DNA from: Paracyclopina nana
Taxonomy: Eukaryota; Arthropoda; Copepoda; Cyclopoida; Cyclopettidae
Direction: 5' to 3'
DNA: 64,000 nucleotides
Assembly (NCBI GenBank): GCA_019096065.1
Contig: JAGUCH010000001.1
Span: forward strand, 13,640,001 to 13,704,000
Made by a program: the position numbers and the translations under genes. Positions 21,655 to 32,795 of this stretch are shown piece by piece (within the stretch, counting starts at the first letter, position 1; the number at the start of each line of letters is the position of its first letter). The notes beneath the pieces are model-generated. The model did no database searches, had not been told where the DNA came from, and was given only the letters and a program-made list of their open reading frames with translations.

Positions 21655-22251
21655 TTAATTGTGATCGCCACGCGCCTTAATTTCTGAAGCAGTTTGGCAA
21701 TTAACGCAAAATCCACAGCAAACAGCGGCTGCCATGTCTCCTGCCGCACTTCCCTGCAATGCAAAGTCGATTATTAATGGGAGCTTTCATTATGAGCACC
21801 ATTCATGTTGGCTATTTGCTTGAATTACAAGCCTTGTGAATCACTCATAGCACCATGGTGGCTTGATGAGGTCACAAAATGTGTTACTCAATTAATTAGC
21901 AAACATTATGGCTAATAATTGTAAGTTACCTCAATTCCATATTTTTCACGAGCTTCTTTGCGAAGCAGAAATAGGGGCACACAATGAGTCATGCAAGCAA
22001 GAAGGCAGCATAAAATTCCGCTTTGATTGAGGTCCTCTGCATTTCGGTACACTAAGCACGGGCCACAAAACGATCCACAAAAGCCTGTACGAATTGTAAG
22101 GAAGATATTATACGCTCAAGTTAGTGTCAATTTTGTTAATGTACTCCATTTTTAGAGTTGGATTTTTCAAAAAGGCTCACTTACATGTTTCGCAGTCATC
22201 GCAACAGCCGCACAGTCCTTGTTTCCAATCATTGGTAGATGCATATGCCAT
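21655..22251 (-). CDS. PLAC8-family cysteine-rich protein
   Basis: Three minus-strand exons, 22251-22185, 22084-21930 and 21753-21655, join in phase to 321 nt and 106 aa, the usual length of short PLAC8 proteins. The sequence starts MAYASTNDW and has the family core: LCGCCDDCETCFCGSFCGPC, a hydrophobic CCLLACMTHCVPLFLL helix, the arginine/lysine turn before KYGIEG, then CCGFCVNCQTASEI near the end. Family members are membrane-associated or cytosolic proteins linked to metal handling, cell-size control or growth in different taxa; the role here is unknown. Introns are 100 and 176 bp. The start codon gives a complete domain. Confidence 0.9.
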
Positions 22252-22889
22252 TTTTTCAGTTTCTATTCAAAAAAATTGTTAACTAGTTTGTTGATGGTTT
22301 CGCAGTGAAGTAAGCACTATTATTATTAAGGCCGCGTTGTGAACGTTCACTAACCACCCCAGGTGTGCCATAACTACCGTTACCCGCCATTTCTTTGCTT
22401 TTTCCCGTCCAAGTGCATGATTTTTATAATATAATTTCAATTTTGAATTTGATGGGAGAATTATAAGATTCTGCAAGATTACTACCGCTTGCCCCATCTC
22501 CTTGCTGTATTTTGATACAATGTCGGTTAGCTAATTCTTCTTCTTGGCATTTTCATACCTGTCTATGATTAAGTATTGTTATAAGTATTGCTACGTACGT
22601 TATAGAAGGTGCCAACCGTGTACACTATATTGTGGCGGTCCTTTTCAAATATAAAGGTCTGAAGAGAGATTTAGGAGTCAAAAAGTACGTACGCTAGGAT
22701 TGTCTGCTTGGCGATTGTTCAGATGGAGACGATCTCATGAATTCCTGGAAATTCCATTTTTTAACAAGCCCACAGTGGGTACAACTGCCATCTATCCAGT
22801 TACAGTGAAAAACTCGCTGGTGCCAATTTGCATTGCTCTGTAAGCTAAAAATAAAGGATCAGAGCTCCAAATTCCGCAAGTTTCCGCTG

Positions 22890-23355
22890 CACAGTGGATC
22901 AAAAAGCCGATTTTACGCGCACGAGAAATTACGTCAAATTGCAGATTTCCGATTTTAGCACCCATTTTTAGCTTCTAATTTGTAGGACTTCTAGGCTACC
23001 TGAAGAGCACAAATTAATGTTTATTGACAGATAAAGGTTCAAATTTGGTGAAGAAAACATAATTTTTGGGCAAAAGTTGATTTTGGCGAATTCAGTAGAA
23101 CAGCAACTTTGCACAATTTGAGCAAAAATGAAATCTCCCATAACTTTTGAATCCAAACGACTCCAATTGAGTGACCAAGTCAGGGAAGTCAAGCTTATAG
23201 CATAAATTGATAATCCACCAGAATTGGCTGCTCTTACTTGCTCTCCCGGGTGCCAGGATGGCATATTTTTAGCTTACCACTAATGAGAAAAAGGTGCTAC
23301 GTTGATTTCGCGACTTTTTTCCGTGCGCGTGAAATCGGCAAATAAACCCACTGTG
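22890..23355. mobile_element. Non-autonomous element with CACAGTGG ends and 5-bp target duplication
   Basis: The 466-bp element starts CACAGTGG and ends CCACTGTG, flanked on both sides by CGCTG (22885-22889 and 23356-23360). The terminal repeats share a second block about 8 bp inward, GCCGATTT followed by ACGCGCACG. A GC-rich 5-bp target duplication with a CAC-starting end is the pattern of the Transib/RAG-type superfamily. There is no transposase gene inside. The superfamily call is inferred from ends and duplication length only. Confidence 0.7.
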
Positions 23356-23659
23356 CGCTGCCAATTTAGATGAATATTCATGATTCTGCGAAATAGATGT
23401 TGTACCGTTTTCCCTGTTGGGCACTTTTTCAAGCAATAACTGATTTTGAAGTCAAATTTGCTCCTTTATCTTCCAATTCCAACCAGTTTTTACTCTTTTC
23501 GGTGTCCAGAAGACAGTCAAATTGGAAGCTGAAAAATGATGGTAAAATGTGAATTGGATAGATAGACATTTTTTCTAGTTAGTGCTATTTAATTGACCCA
23601 CTGCGTTAACCAGGCGCTTATATTAAGTATATTACAATTAGGAATTTTGATTGTGCTCG

Positions 23660-24585
23660 GAAGGGGCTCCTACCTTAGGATCTACTACGGACCCGGACTA
23701 GAAACTACTGTGACGGACCCGGACTAGCATCTACGCCGGACCCGGAATAGAATCTACTGCCACAACATACCAGGAATAGAAACTACTGTGACAGAACCGG
23801 AATAGGATCTACTGAGTAACATAACAGGAATAGCATCTACAACAGACCTGTACTTACATACTACAAAGACAGAACAGGAATAGAACTTACAAGACTGAAA
23901 CTAGGCCAGCAAAGTTAGTGAATGCATCAGGTAGAGCTAAGTAATTAAGATCATGACAAATAAGATATACTGAAGTATGCAACAAGTCCTCTAAGTCTTG
24001 GACAAGTTTTTCAGTCAGTCAAGTACTGAGGCTTAAAAAGTCATAGCCTAAAATGCATTAGGCAAGTCATAAAGATTTAGGCAAGTCTTAAAGTTAGAGG
24101 CAAGTCCTGAAGTTTTGGCCAAGTCCTGAAGTTTGAGGCAAGTCTTGAAGCTAGTAGCAAGTCTTGAAGTTAGAGGCAAGTCCCAAAGTTTCAGCCAAGT
24201 CTTGTAGTTTAGGCCAAATCTTGGTGCATTGTCTAAGTCCTGAAGTATCAGCTAGGTTGTGAAGTAAATCGCATATCAGCTATAGTTTCAACAAATTCAA
24301 AGTATTTGGTCAGTCTAAATTCTAGTATGGTATGTATTAGCAACAGTTTACATTCCTAGTCTGGTAAAAATTGCTGTTCCTGGTCTGTCACAGTAGTTTC
24401 TATTCCTGTACTGTCACAGAAGTTCCTATTCCTGCTCCGTCATGGAGTAGATTCTATTCCGGTATCGTCACAGTAGTTCCTATACCGCTCCGTCTAGGTG
24501 TAGATTCTATTCCGGTATCGTCACAGTAGTTTCTAGCACAGTATGTCCTGGTAGATCCTATTCCGGCTTCTCCTCGGAAGCCACT
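23660..24585. repeat. Inverted minisatellite arms around a second minisatellite
   Basis: The left arm (about 23670-23895) is built of roughly 30-bp units like CCGGAATAGAATCTACTGTGAC. The right arm (about 24345-24585) carries the same units in reverse orientation, for example GTCACAGTAGTTTCTATTCC. The centre (about 23990-24250) is a separate array of about 20-bp units like AGGCAAGTCTTGAAGTTT. The overall shape is that of a foldback element. No ORF is present. Confidence 0.8.
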
Positions 24586-25034
24586 GGATTGTACTACAAA
24601 CATTAATTATTTATCTATCATTTGTAGGATACTATGGGTTCGATTTTGCATTAATGAACATAATGACTTTAGAATACTACTGCGTGTCTCACAATAAGTA
24701 TTTGTACTACAATGATAAAAAAGTATGATCTTTATCAATAATTTGGTTAAGAAATAGATCGAGAAAGTATGAATCTTCTCTCAAAATTAAGTGTATTCCT
24801 GCGATGATGACAAAACTATCTAAGGACTCACACCGAATAGACACCCACAATAGATTTCTCAATATTTCATTTTAGTAGCCTTTGTATAAGCCATTGTAAA
24901 AGCTAGAGGACGTACTGTAACTGAAATGGGTCAGCAACGTACTGATTTTAATGAAAAAAGAGTAACCAATCAAGAGCGGTGGGTAAAGCACGAGGCAGAA
25001 AGAATACGCAGTGTGATATTAGCAATGGTCAAAA

Positions 25035-26463
25035 ATGGTCATAATTGCCGTTTTTGCTGCAGCTCTGTTCATGCCAACAGCTCGGACAAGTTCGGTATTG
25101 TACCATAAAGCTTTGGTGCATGAGGACTCCATTACTGGACAAGTTACTCCATCTGACGAATGGTGGTATGCCAAAGGAAAAAAATAGTATACCGATAAGA
25201 TTTCAGCTGTCTAATGCGTTTTGTCATTTAGCAATCCGTTGGCCTGCTCCCTTTTATGCAACCGCAAATCGGGTTGCAATGCATTCTATAAATCTGAAGA
25301 TAACCATTGTACGCTAGTAGAATACATGAGTGCAAGAGCCCTCGTACAGACTTCAACTTTGAGTACCAAGGGTAGGGAGGTGTACTATGCCAGCCCATCT
25401 TCAGTTGAAAGAAGTATGCCATTAGCTTAACAGTAATTACTTTCACACTGGATTTGGCTTATTTGCTTTAGCCGCTCATTTTTTGATATTTCACGAAGAT
25501 GGATCGATCCAAGATTTCTCCGAAGATCCTGTGACTTCTCCTCCAATCATGACTTACCCAAATTATCATCCGAAGATAGCACGACGTAGTACATTTGTAC
25601 TTGATCCAAACATGACACTAACCTTGACTGAAAAATCCGGAGGTACCGCCATGTTTCGATGGAGCTTCGATAACAGGCCAATTGAAGCTTTGAGTAGCGT
25701 AGCTCCCAATCATGGAACATTTGCATCATTTGCGTCCCAAAACAACCTGCTACATATAGTAGGGGGGACCGTAGGTAAGTGAAGCACACTTAAGCGCCAT
25801 TTTTTCACGAAGCCCTCGATTATTTTAGGTGAAAGATTGATGAGCATCTACAGAGATGGTGTTTTCACAAATGTAGCACCAGCACCAATGAGACTTAGGG
25901 ATACGTGCTCGACTTTTGTACCAGATGATAATTATTACATTTACTTGATCGGAGGAAGAGACACGCTGGATACATCTGTGAGTACAAATAATGTCTGGAA
26001 GTATGATATCCTCAAAGACAGCTCCACACTGATCACTCAAGTACCGACTCCAAACAATCAGGGATTAATTGAACATGGGTGTGCAGGAGCTCGAGATGGG
26101 AATTTTGGCAGAGTATAGAATCATCATAATTGAAACTTTGTTGATTGAGCTTACATCTTAAAGGTACTAGTCCTGGTTGGGGGTAAACATGGCGTCTATG
26201 AAAATCCAACATTTGCCACTGCTCGTTTGTACAATATAGAAGAGAACAAGTGGTACACTTTGCCCTCTTACCCTGAACCGGTCTTTGGAGCAACAGTGGT
26301 ACATTGGAAAGGATACATTTACGCATTTGGTGGAGCAGGAAGTAGCATCAATCTAGCAAGTGAAGTATGGAAGATCTCACCCAGCAAAAATTCCACATGG
26401 ACCTTTGTTGGCAACATGGCTTCTGAATCTAATCACGCAATGGTTGTTCCATATAATCCTTGA
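25035..26463 (+). CDS. Secreted PAN/apple-like plus kelch-repeat protein
   Basis: Exons 25035-25186, 25232-25413, 25472-25774, 25829-26112 and 26164-26463 join in frame to 1,221 nt, 406 aa. The first intron is only 45 bp. The N-terminus MVIIAVFAAALFMPTARTSS is a good signal peptide. A short cysteine-rich block (ACSLLCNRKSGCNAFYKSED, then HCTL) resembles a PAN/apple domain. The rest has kelch-type blades with LHIVGG, YYIYLIGG, LVLVGGKHG and YIYAFGG motifs, each followed by a distant aromatic/W residue such as VWKYD or VWKIS. Such propellers usually bind partner proteins; the ligand is unknown. AATAAA follows at 26521. Confidence 0.85.
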
Positions 26464-27003
26464 TGTAATCCTTCATTTATGAGTGACAGGAGGAGCTCCT
26501 TAGAACTTACTATGTTAACAAATAAAGCCTATTTGTGCGAAAACTTCCCACAATGATCACTTTGAACCGTTCAACTAAAATGCACGAGATCAATTCTTGG
26601 AGTAGAGAACTATATTTTAAAGGAGCGAATCCAAGTACTTTTACTACAGTTTTTGTAAGTAAATAAATCAAGCACTTTGTGTAAGCAGAGTTGAAGCCCG
26701 AAACTTAAGAAGGAGGAGCTCAAGCATGGTTCGTTTCCAGAGACAGCTGGAGAGAAGTTTTCATGGGATAGGAGGAGAGGGAGAATAATGTTTTTGGCAA
26801 ACCAATATACAAAAGATAACAAAAAATTAAAAAATTATTCTGGGATCCAAAGACGCTGATGATTTCTCAATGCAAAATGTTAAAATAACATGGATTATTT
26901 CACACTATTTCTACGAAATGGTTGTTGTATAAGCTAGAGGGGTTCTTTCTTGATCATTGGTATACTGGATTTCCAAAACTCCACATCAGTTTGGTCTTTT
27001 CTC
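26464..27003. other. Intergenic spacer between two convergent genes
   Basis: This holds the 3' flank of the kelch gene, with its AATAAA at 26521-26526, and the 3' flank of the minus-strand TMEM55 gene. Nothing else is supported. Confidence 0.5.
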
Positions 27004-28076
27004 TCAAACTGGACCCTCCACATGGCTGGATTTCATTGTGAAAAAATAAACGCCGCGAAGTCCCAGAATTGTGGCAGATAAAAACAAACCTAGGTGGGAA
27101 GATGAATTAAAATTTTTAGTTAGAGCATGCTGCGTCGTTACTTACCGACGTAAAGGACATAAAGTCCAGCCTTCTCTGTGGCCATCTTCACTGTTCCGGC
27201 AGTCACTCCAATAGCAATGATCATTGCTATCAGTCCCAAAATTGAGAAAAGGTAACCTCGATTGCGGCTATTCAAACAAGTAGTTTACATCGCAATTTAA
27301 GGAACATATCAAGGAGAAGTGGCTTACCTGTAATCACCTCCAACGGACGACACCTTTCGGCAATGAGGGCACCTCGCCAGAGCGTTATTCAGGGTATTAA
27401 ACTGCAACAGTAACAGCATTAAATTTCTACACTTTGGAATGCTAACAAAAAGTGTGATTACCAAAAAATTATCATGACAATGCACGCACACAACCCGGCA
27501 CATTCCTGGCACGTTTGGGATGGGCGCTTGTGGTGGCCCCGAGGGTGCCAAGCTGATGACCCTCCTGCAATATGGCCTCGGGCATGCGATCCTCACGCTT
27601 GTGTTCTTGCAGATCAAGAGGCAGTTGCATGGACATCGCACGTACTTTCGGCCCGGGGGCGCGTTCCTAATGGGCGTGGCCTCGTTGCACGTTGTGCACT
27701 TGACGACATGCTGTTCCCGTTTCCCAGTAATATCGATGAGCCCCTATAAAGATCATAAGATGTCAATCAAGGACAGAACGTCATAAGTCATAAGGTTGCT
27801 CGACTACCTGACAAACTCGACAAGTGACAACCGGAGTTCCTCCTGTCACCGTGGTATATGGTGGAGGTAGCACCTCATCCGTGGAGGCCACAACGAGGCC
27901 ACCTGGCGGAACAGAAATGCCCGCCGATGATCCAGACAGGATCTGCCCCCCATTTGTCTGTCCTGTAAACAATGTCAAGTTGAACTGACGAGAATGACTG
28001 GACAAGTTGGCGACTCGATTTTCTTACCCGACTCAACGGAGGATAAAAGAGGGGTCACCTCGTCGTTTTGATGCAT
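27004..28076 (-). CDS. TMEM55-type phosphatidylinositol-4,5-bisphosphate 4-phosphatase
   Basis: Six minus-strand exons, 28076-28028, 27962-27808, 27743-27462, 27401-27328, 27267-27146 and 27089-27004, keep phase and give 768 nt, 255 aa, close to the usual family length of about 250-280. It begins [13 protein letters not shown], the family's N-terminal style. The cysteine-rich core has [22 protein letters not shown] and [18 protein letters not shown], the last containing the CX5R signature (CKNTSVR). Two hydrophobic segments near the C-terminus ([20 protein letters not shown] and [16 protein letters not shown]) would anchor it in late endosomal or lysosomal membrane. The family is described as PtdIns(4,5)P2 4-phosphatase or lysosomal adaptor. 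It is divergent from Elongin A. Confidence 0.93.
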
Positions 28077-28671
28077 ACTGCTAGGACCTCACCGAGGCTG
28101 ATAAGCGGTGGTAGTCGATTTTTGGTCTTATTTCTTCTTGGGAGCTGAGGCGTCAATTCTATGATCTAAACGACGGGCGACGCGAAAATGCTACGGTGGG
28201 CCTTGAGAGTACATCAACCAAGTTGCTTTGTTACATGACTTAATAAAACCAATGAAAACAAAAATGAATCCACGTTTTCGGCATCTCTTGTGAAAAGTCA
28301 AAAAAATAAAAAAAAATTCGTAACGCCCTTCTTTGTTTGGAAACGCCGCAGCAATTTGTCGGAAAAAATAAAGACTGACAGCAACGCTACCTATCTCCGA
28401 TTTTCCCTTAAATCACTAGTCTAGACAAATAAATTTTAAACCAGCCTCGAAAAAAGTAAGTTCGTAAGTTTATTTGACGAGTAAAGCTTAAATTTTTCAA
28501 TTACACTATCCCGTTTCATATTGTAGTCCCGTATATTTCTAATCAATTGTAGGTGGCGCTGTGCTCATCTTTTGAGTTGTAATAACTTCATTAACTTGAC
28601 AAAACAGCGAAGTGCTCGAGAGATTTCACATTTCACATTTCTCACTGCTTTGATGCAGCCGCTAAACAGCC
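28077..28671. promoter_or_regulatory. Shared upstream region of TMEM55 and Elongin A genes
   Basis: The two start codons face away from each other across 595 bp, a layout typical of bidirectional housekeeping promoters. No clear TATA box or long ORF is present. The activity is inferred from layout. Confidence 0.4.
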
Positions 28672-30383
28672 ATGGCCTCCGAGGTAGTGGAACATTACAA
28701 AAAGAAGCTTCAACGCCACATTGATGATCCCGAGGTTGTGCTTCATTGTCTCCGCAAACTCGACGCGGCGGACATGACCATCCAGATCCTGCAAGATTCC
28801 AAGGTGGGCAAAGTTGTCAACAAGCTGAAAAAGAGGCCGGATGCGAGCTCACATGTGGTGGAGGCTGCCAGGAAACTGGTTGAAAAGTGGAAAGAGCTTG
28901 TCCTGAATGAAGACGAGAACAATGAAGATGAAGCCGAAGAAATTGAGGTGAGTGGTTAGCTTTCTCTTTTTCGAAGTAGGAAAATTAAATGTCAATCTAT
29001 TTATGGCGAGACTTTGTAATTTAAACGCATATTTTGCTCAATTCATGATTGAGAATTCTTGGCTAGAGGCAAGTAGCAGGCAAATAGTTAGCGTGGGCTG
29101 GTCAAATATCTATTAATGGGAAAATTCTTTACTGCATTTGGCCACATAGGCATTTCCTGTTACCAATATTTGGAAAAATCCAGGATTAAATTGGATGGTT
29201 TCTTTTCGTTATAGGCTGTGAACTCCCACAAGTCAAGAGTCAATCCGTCCACCGAAGATGAAAAAAGCAAAAAGTCTTCATCGTCGTCCTCTTCATCATC
29301 ACGACACCATCACGCTAAGAAAGAAAAGAAAGAAAAGTCCAAGTCTAAAGAGCATCACCATCACAAGCACCATAAGTCGTCCTCTAAAGATAAGCCTGCA
29401 GATAAAAAGACAAAGAACCTTTTACCGAGTTTAGTTGAAATTCCACTCGACTTGAATCCCAACTACAAGCCACAGCCTCGAATTCCACTCCCTCCTGAGC
29501 CCACTGACAGGTCAAACGGGTATCATCAAAAAAATACTTGGTGAGTGTTCTCAGCGTTCTTTTTACTGACTGAGCTGTTGTAACCAAACAAATTTAATTT
29601 TTAGCTCCAGAAAGGAAGAAGTAGAGGACGATTGGGCCACTATGATGATGAAAGCGAAATCAAGCCGCGGTCGCACGGCTGTGTACTCGGGAAAAAAGAC
29701 CTCGGCCTTTTCTCGCGATGAAGAATTTCCTTCTTTGAGGCAGCTTTGTATCCACGTTTTACAAGATAACGTGACCCGAATTGATGAGTGTGGGGGCCTT
29801 GACTTCTTCACGCTCAAACCAGTTCTAGAGCGAGCCAAGCCTGTGGATCTTATCCGTATTGAGGACCTCAATCCCTACCTTATGGAGCACACAGGTATGC
29901 ACACATACTAATGCGACTTTTTATTCGACCTCAATTCATGTTGCGCTTTCTGCAGGAGATTTATGGAAGAAAATTGTGCTGAAGCAATTTCCCAAAGGAG
30001 AGAGGGAAGAGTTTGAGTCTTATCGCGAAATGTACGAGCGCCTGATTGAGGAGCGAGAGACAAAGCTGGACAAATTGATGGGCAAAGTTCAAAGGTCCTA
30101 CGCTTCTTTGAAAACCACCAACAAGCAGACGAAACTAGCTTACGTCGACACTGTGGCCAAGCCTCCGCGAGGCGTGAAGCGAGCTCAAGAGAAAAACGGC
30201 ACTGCCTTTGGTCTTGGCCTGGACAAGATCAAAAAGGCGAGAATGTCGAGCATTGGTGCCCCTGCTGGAAACGTTGGCTCTTCCACCATGGGTGGCTCTG
30301 GCCCCAAAAAGCCGAAGGTGGCTCCCATCATGGCCAAAACTCTGAAAATGGCTCGAGGGCTGAAGACTGGCTTTCGCAGATGA
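28672..30383 (+). CDS. EloA: Elongin A, transcription elongation factor subunit
   Basis: Exons 28672-28947, 29215-29540, 29605-29894 and 29956-30383 join in frame to 1,320 nt, 439 aa. Residues 1-90 form a TFIIS N-terminal (LW) domain (HYKKKLQRH, LRKLDAADMTIQIL, VGKVVNKLKK). A Ser/His/Lys-rich linker follows. Then comes the Elongin A domain: LRQLCIHVLQDNV, then TLKPVLERA, a BC-box-like segment for Elongin B/C binding, then DLNPYLMEHTGDLWKKIVLKQF. The C-terminus carries a GLGLDK region and a basic tail. The complex stimulates RNA polymerase II elongation and acts as a ubiquitin ligase adaptor. It is shorter than vertebrate Elongin A mainly because the linker is short. AATAAA is at 30682-30687. 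Confidence 0.93.
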
Positions 30384-30876
30384 TAAAAACCGTCTCGGTA
30401 GTTTCACAGTGGGTGGCAGCCATTTTAATTCTGCAGTAGAATCACGCTAATTTATGTTAGGCAACCGCCCCGTGCCAAGTTATATGCATACAGTAAATTT
30501 TTATTAAGGAGATTGCAGTGCGTTTAGTCTGACCACGAGCTTTTCTGAAGTGTATAGTATGTCTGACTTTTGAGATACGCTGCTGTGATTTCTCTCAACT
30601 TCTCCAAAGATGATCTGGAGTAGACGCGCTGCTTTCCTATCAAACCTACCATTATTGCTACTATAAATTGCACTCGAAGAGAATAAATTGAGTTACATGC
30701 AGAAAAACTTTACTGGATTTATGGCGCTAGATCAACCCAAGATAGAATTTGGAGCCTACTAAATAACGGTAAGTTTTTCGAGAGTATCCTATTTGACACT
30801 GCCAAAAGCGAGACCGCTGGTGACCTAAAAACTGCTCTTGGCAATAGAAAGACGCAGTATTATTCATAAAACCATT
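30384..30876. other. Intergenic spacer between Elongin A and lectin genes
   Basis: This convergent spacer holds the Elongin A 3' UTR with AATAAA at 30682. Nothing else is supported. Confidence 0.5.
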
Positions 30877-32795
30877 TTATTGCCCTATTCCTAAACTGCC
30901 AAGTTTCATAAGTGTGAGGTCCTCTTTCTTCTCACATATAACTCCTAAGCGCGACTGGCAGAGCTCATCATGTAGCTTTCCGGATTTCGAGGCAACGCAA
31001 AACTCGATCTGGTTGGCCATTCCGCTTTTTGGACCATTGGGTTGCCCAGACGCCCAGATGTCCGGAGTGAACGTATTCACTGTCCCATCATCCCATAGTA
31101 CTTGATTTCTATTTAGTGATAAAATAAGTGCAATAAACAGGGCACATTTTTGCGGTTTTAATGCATACTTGTTGGGATCGGTGATAAATCCGTTGGTCCA
31201 GTATCCTTGACCAAACGAGAGAGACAAGGTCATTTTCTCATCTTTGGCTGCCTTGGGTAGAGCGGAAACCACAGAAATTGCTTTCAGGTTTCTTTTGAAG
31301 CAGAAAGATTGGGCTTCGTCATAGGTAAACAGAGGGCAGTTGGGCGAATCCTTCGTGGAGATCAGATATTTTCCCAAATGATTAAGGCTCTGTGGGCAAC
31401 CTGAAATGTCGTTTGGAGGCGCCACTTGGGAATGATCATGAGCATCAACGGTGTGATCAATGCCAGTCATGGGTTGAAACGTCCTATTATAAATAATGAT
31501 ATAAAATATTCTTGGTGACGCATAACGCAAGATGCTTACATATCAGAGGGAAAGTATTTGGAAAACCGATTAATATCCTTGGGATGGACCGTAATGAAAA
31601 GATCGCTCAAGGGAGTTTGAGAAGGAGCAGGTTGAGCGATGGGAATAGTAGGAGGTGGTACAGGCTGAGGGGATGGTGGTGGTCCTCGGTTTCCCTGCTG
31701 ATTGATTTGCTGGCCTTGATTGACATTCAAATTAGGCCCCTGTCCTTGATTGATTTGAAGAGGTTGACCTGGCTGCCACTGATTCAACGGTGGTCCTTGG
31801 TTGCTAGCCTGTGGTCCCTGATTATTTGGTAGAGGCTGCTGCCACTGATTTACTGGCGGTGCCTGGACATTCACAGGCGGTTTCTGGTTGTTAACTTGTG
31901 GTCCCTGGTTGTTCGCCTGTGGTCCCTGGTTGTTCGCCTGTGGTCCCTGGACGTTCACCTGTGGTCCCTGGAAGTTCACCTGTGGTCCCTGGAAGTTCGC
32001 CTGTGGTCCCTGGTTGTTCACCTGTGGTCCCTGGTTGTTCGCCTGTGGTCCCTGGTTGTTTGCCTGTGGTCCCTGGTTGTTCGCCTGTGGACCCTGGTTG
32101 TTCACTTGAAGACCTGGATTTTGCTGCCACGGAGCAGCTTGACCTTGAGTTGTAACAGGCTGGGATTGAGTTGGTGACCATAAGCCCTGAGGTGCTTGGT
32201 TCGGCAGGGACTGTTGACTGTTTTGTTGCCAAGGATTGACCGGTGGAGGTGGCGCCGAGTTGAAAGTCTGGCCTTGATTCGCAGCAAGTGGTTGATTTTG
32301 AGCCCATGGTTTTACTGGTGTACTTGGTTGGCCTTGGTTAAACGTTGGTGCTTGGCCCTGAGGCTGGAAGTAGTTTGGTCCTTGTGGCTGACCCTGATTA
32401 GAGTATTGTGCTGGCGGATAAGAAGGGCCCTGAGGTTGGTATGATTGGCCTTGGGTAGGGTAAGATTGGCCCTGAGAGGGGTATGGCTGTTGAGGGGCAG
32501 GTGGGTCCTGATAACTCCCTGGAGCTTGGTAGGCTTGCTGAGGAGGGTATGGAGGGGGAGCCTCATAGGCTGGTGGTCTCATGTGCATATTCATCATCAT
32601 TTCCGGAGGCTTGTATTCCTCAACATGATCTAAAAGAGAGCAGTTTTGCCTTGCCTCTCAAAGCAGTGAGATTTGAAGTTCAATGAAAATATTACCTTTG
32701 TAGAAACTTTGTGGCTGCCGGCAAATGCAAGGCGGACATTGTCCAAACGCGCTAAAAATTGGCAGAAAAGTCAATAAAATCCAAAAACTCGCCAT
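30877..32795 (-). CDS. Secreted C-type lectin with a long Pro/Gln/Gly repeat region
   Basis: Minus-strand exons 32795-32696, 32629-31540, 31483-31169 and 31108-30877 join in frame to 1,737 nt, 578 aa. A signal peptide (MASFWILLTFLPIFSAFG) is followed by CPPCICRQP. A roughly 300-residue low-complexity region is rich in Pro, Gln, Asn and Gly, including about a dozen heptads of the form NNQGPQA with V, F or V-N variants, encoded by near-identical 21-bp units (about 31880-32110). The C-terminus is a C-type lectin domain: CPLFTYDEAQSFC, a WTNGF block, LWDDGT, GQPN (resembling the QPD/EPN sugar-selectivity loop), and ELCQSRLGVICE with the terminal disulphide cysteines. The usual WND is replaced by HDE, so calcium and sugar binding are uncertain. 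Confidence 0.88.
31880..32110 (-). repeat. 21-bp coding tandem repeat in the lectin gene
   Basis: Units such as GTTCGCCTGTGGTCCCTGGTT repeat about eleven times head to tail, with single-base changes altering the variable heptad position. All units keep the reading frame. Confidence 0.9.

Larger units (their letters stand above)
22252..25034. other. Gene-free stretch with inverted-repeat elements
   Basis: No coding exons are supported. The region contains the CACAGTGG-ended element (22890-23355) and the long inverted minisatellite structure (about 23660-24585). The remaining sequence is AT-rich without recognisable features. Confidence 0.55.

Noticed and set aside
22968..23264. 98-codon minus-strand ORF
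   Set aside because: It lies entirely inside the CACAGTGG-ended non-autonomous element and shows no transposase motifs.
22778..23607. A larger outer element sharing CAGTGGGT ends around the CACAGTGG element
   Set aside because: The ends match for only about 8 bp and no adjacent target duplication is present.
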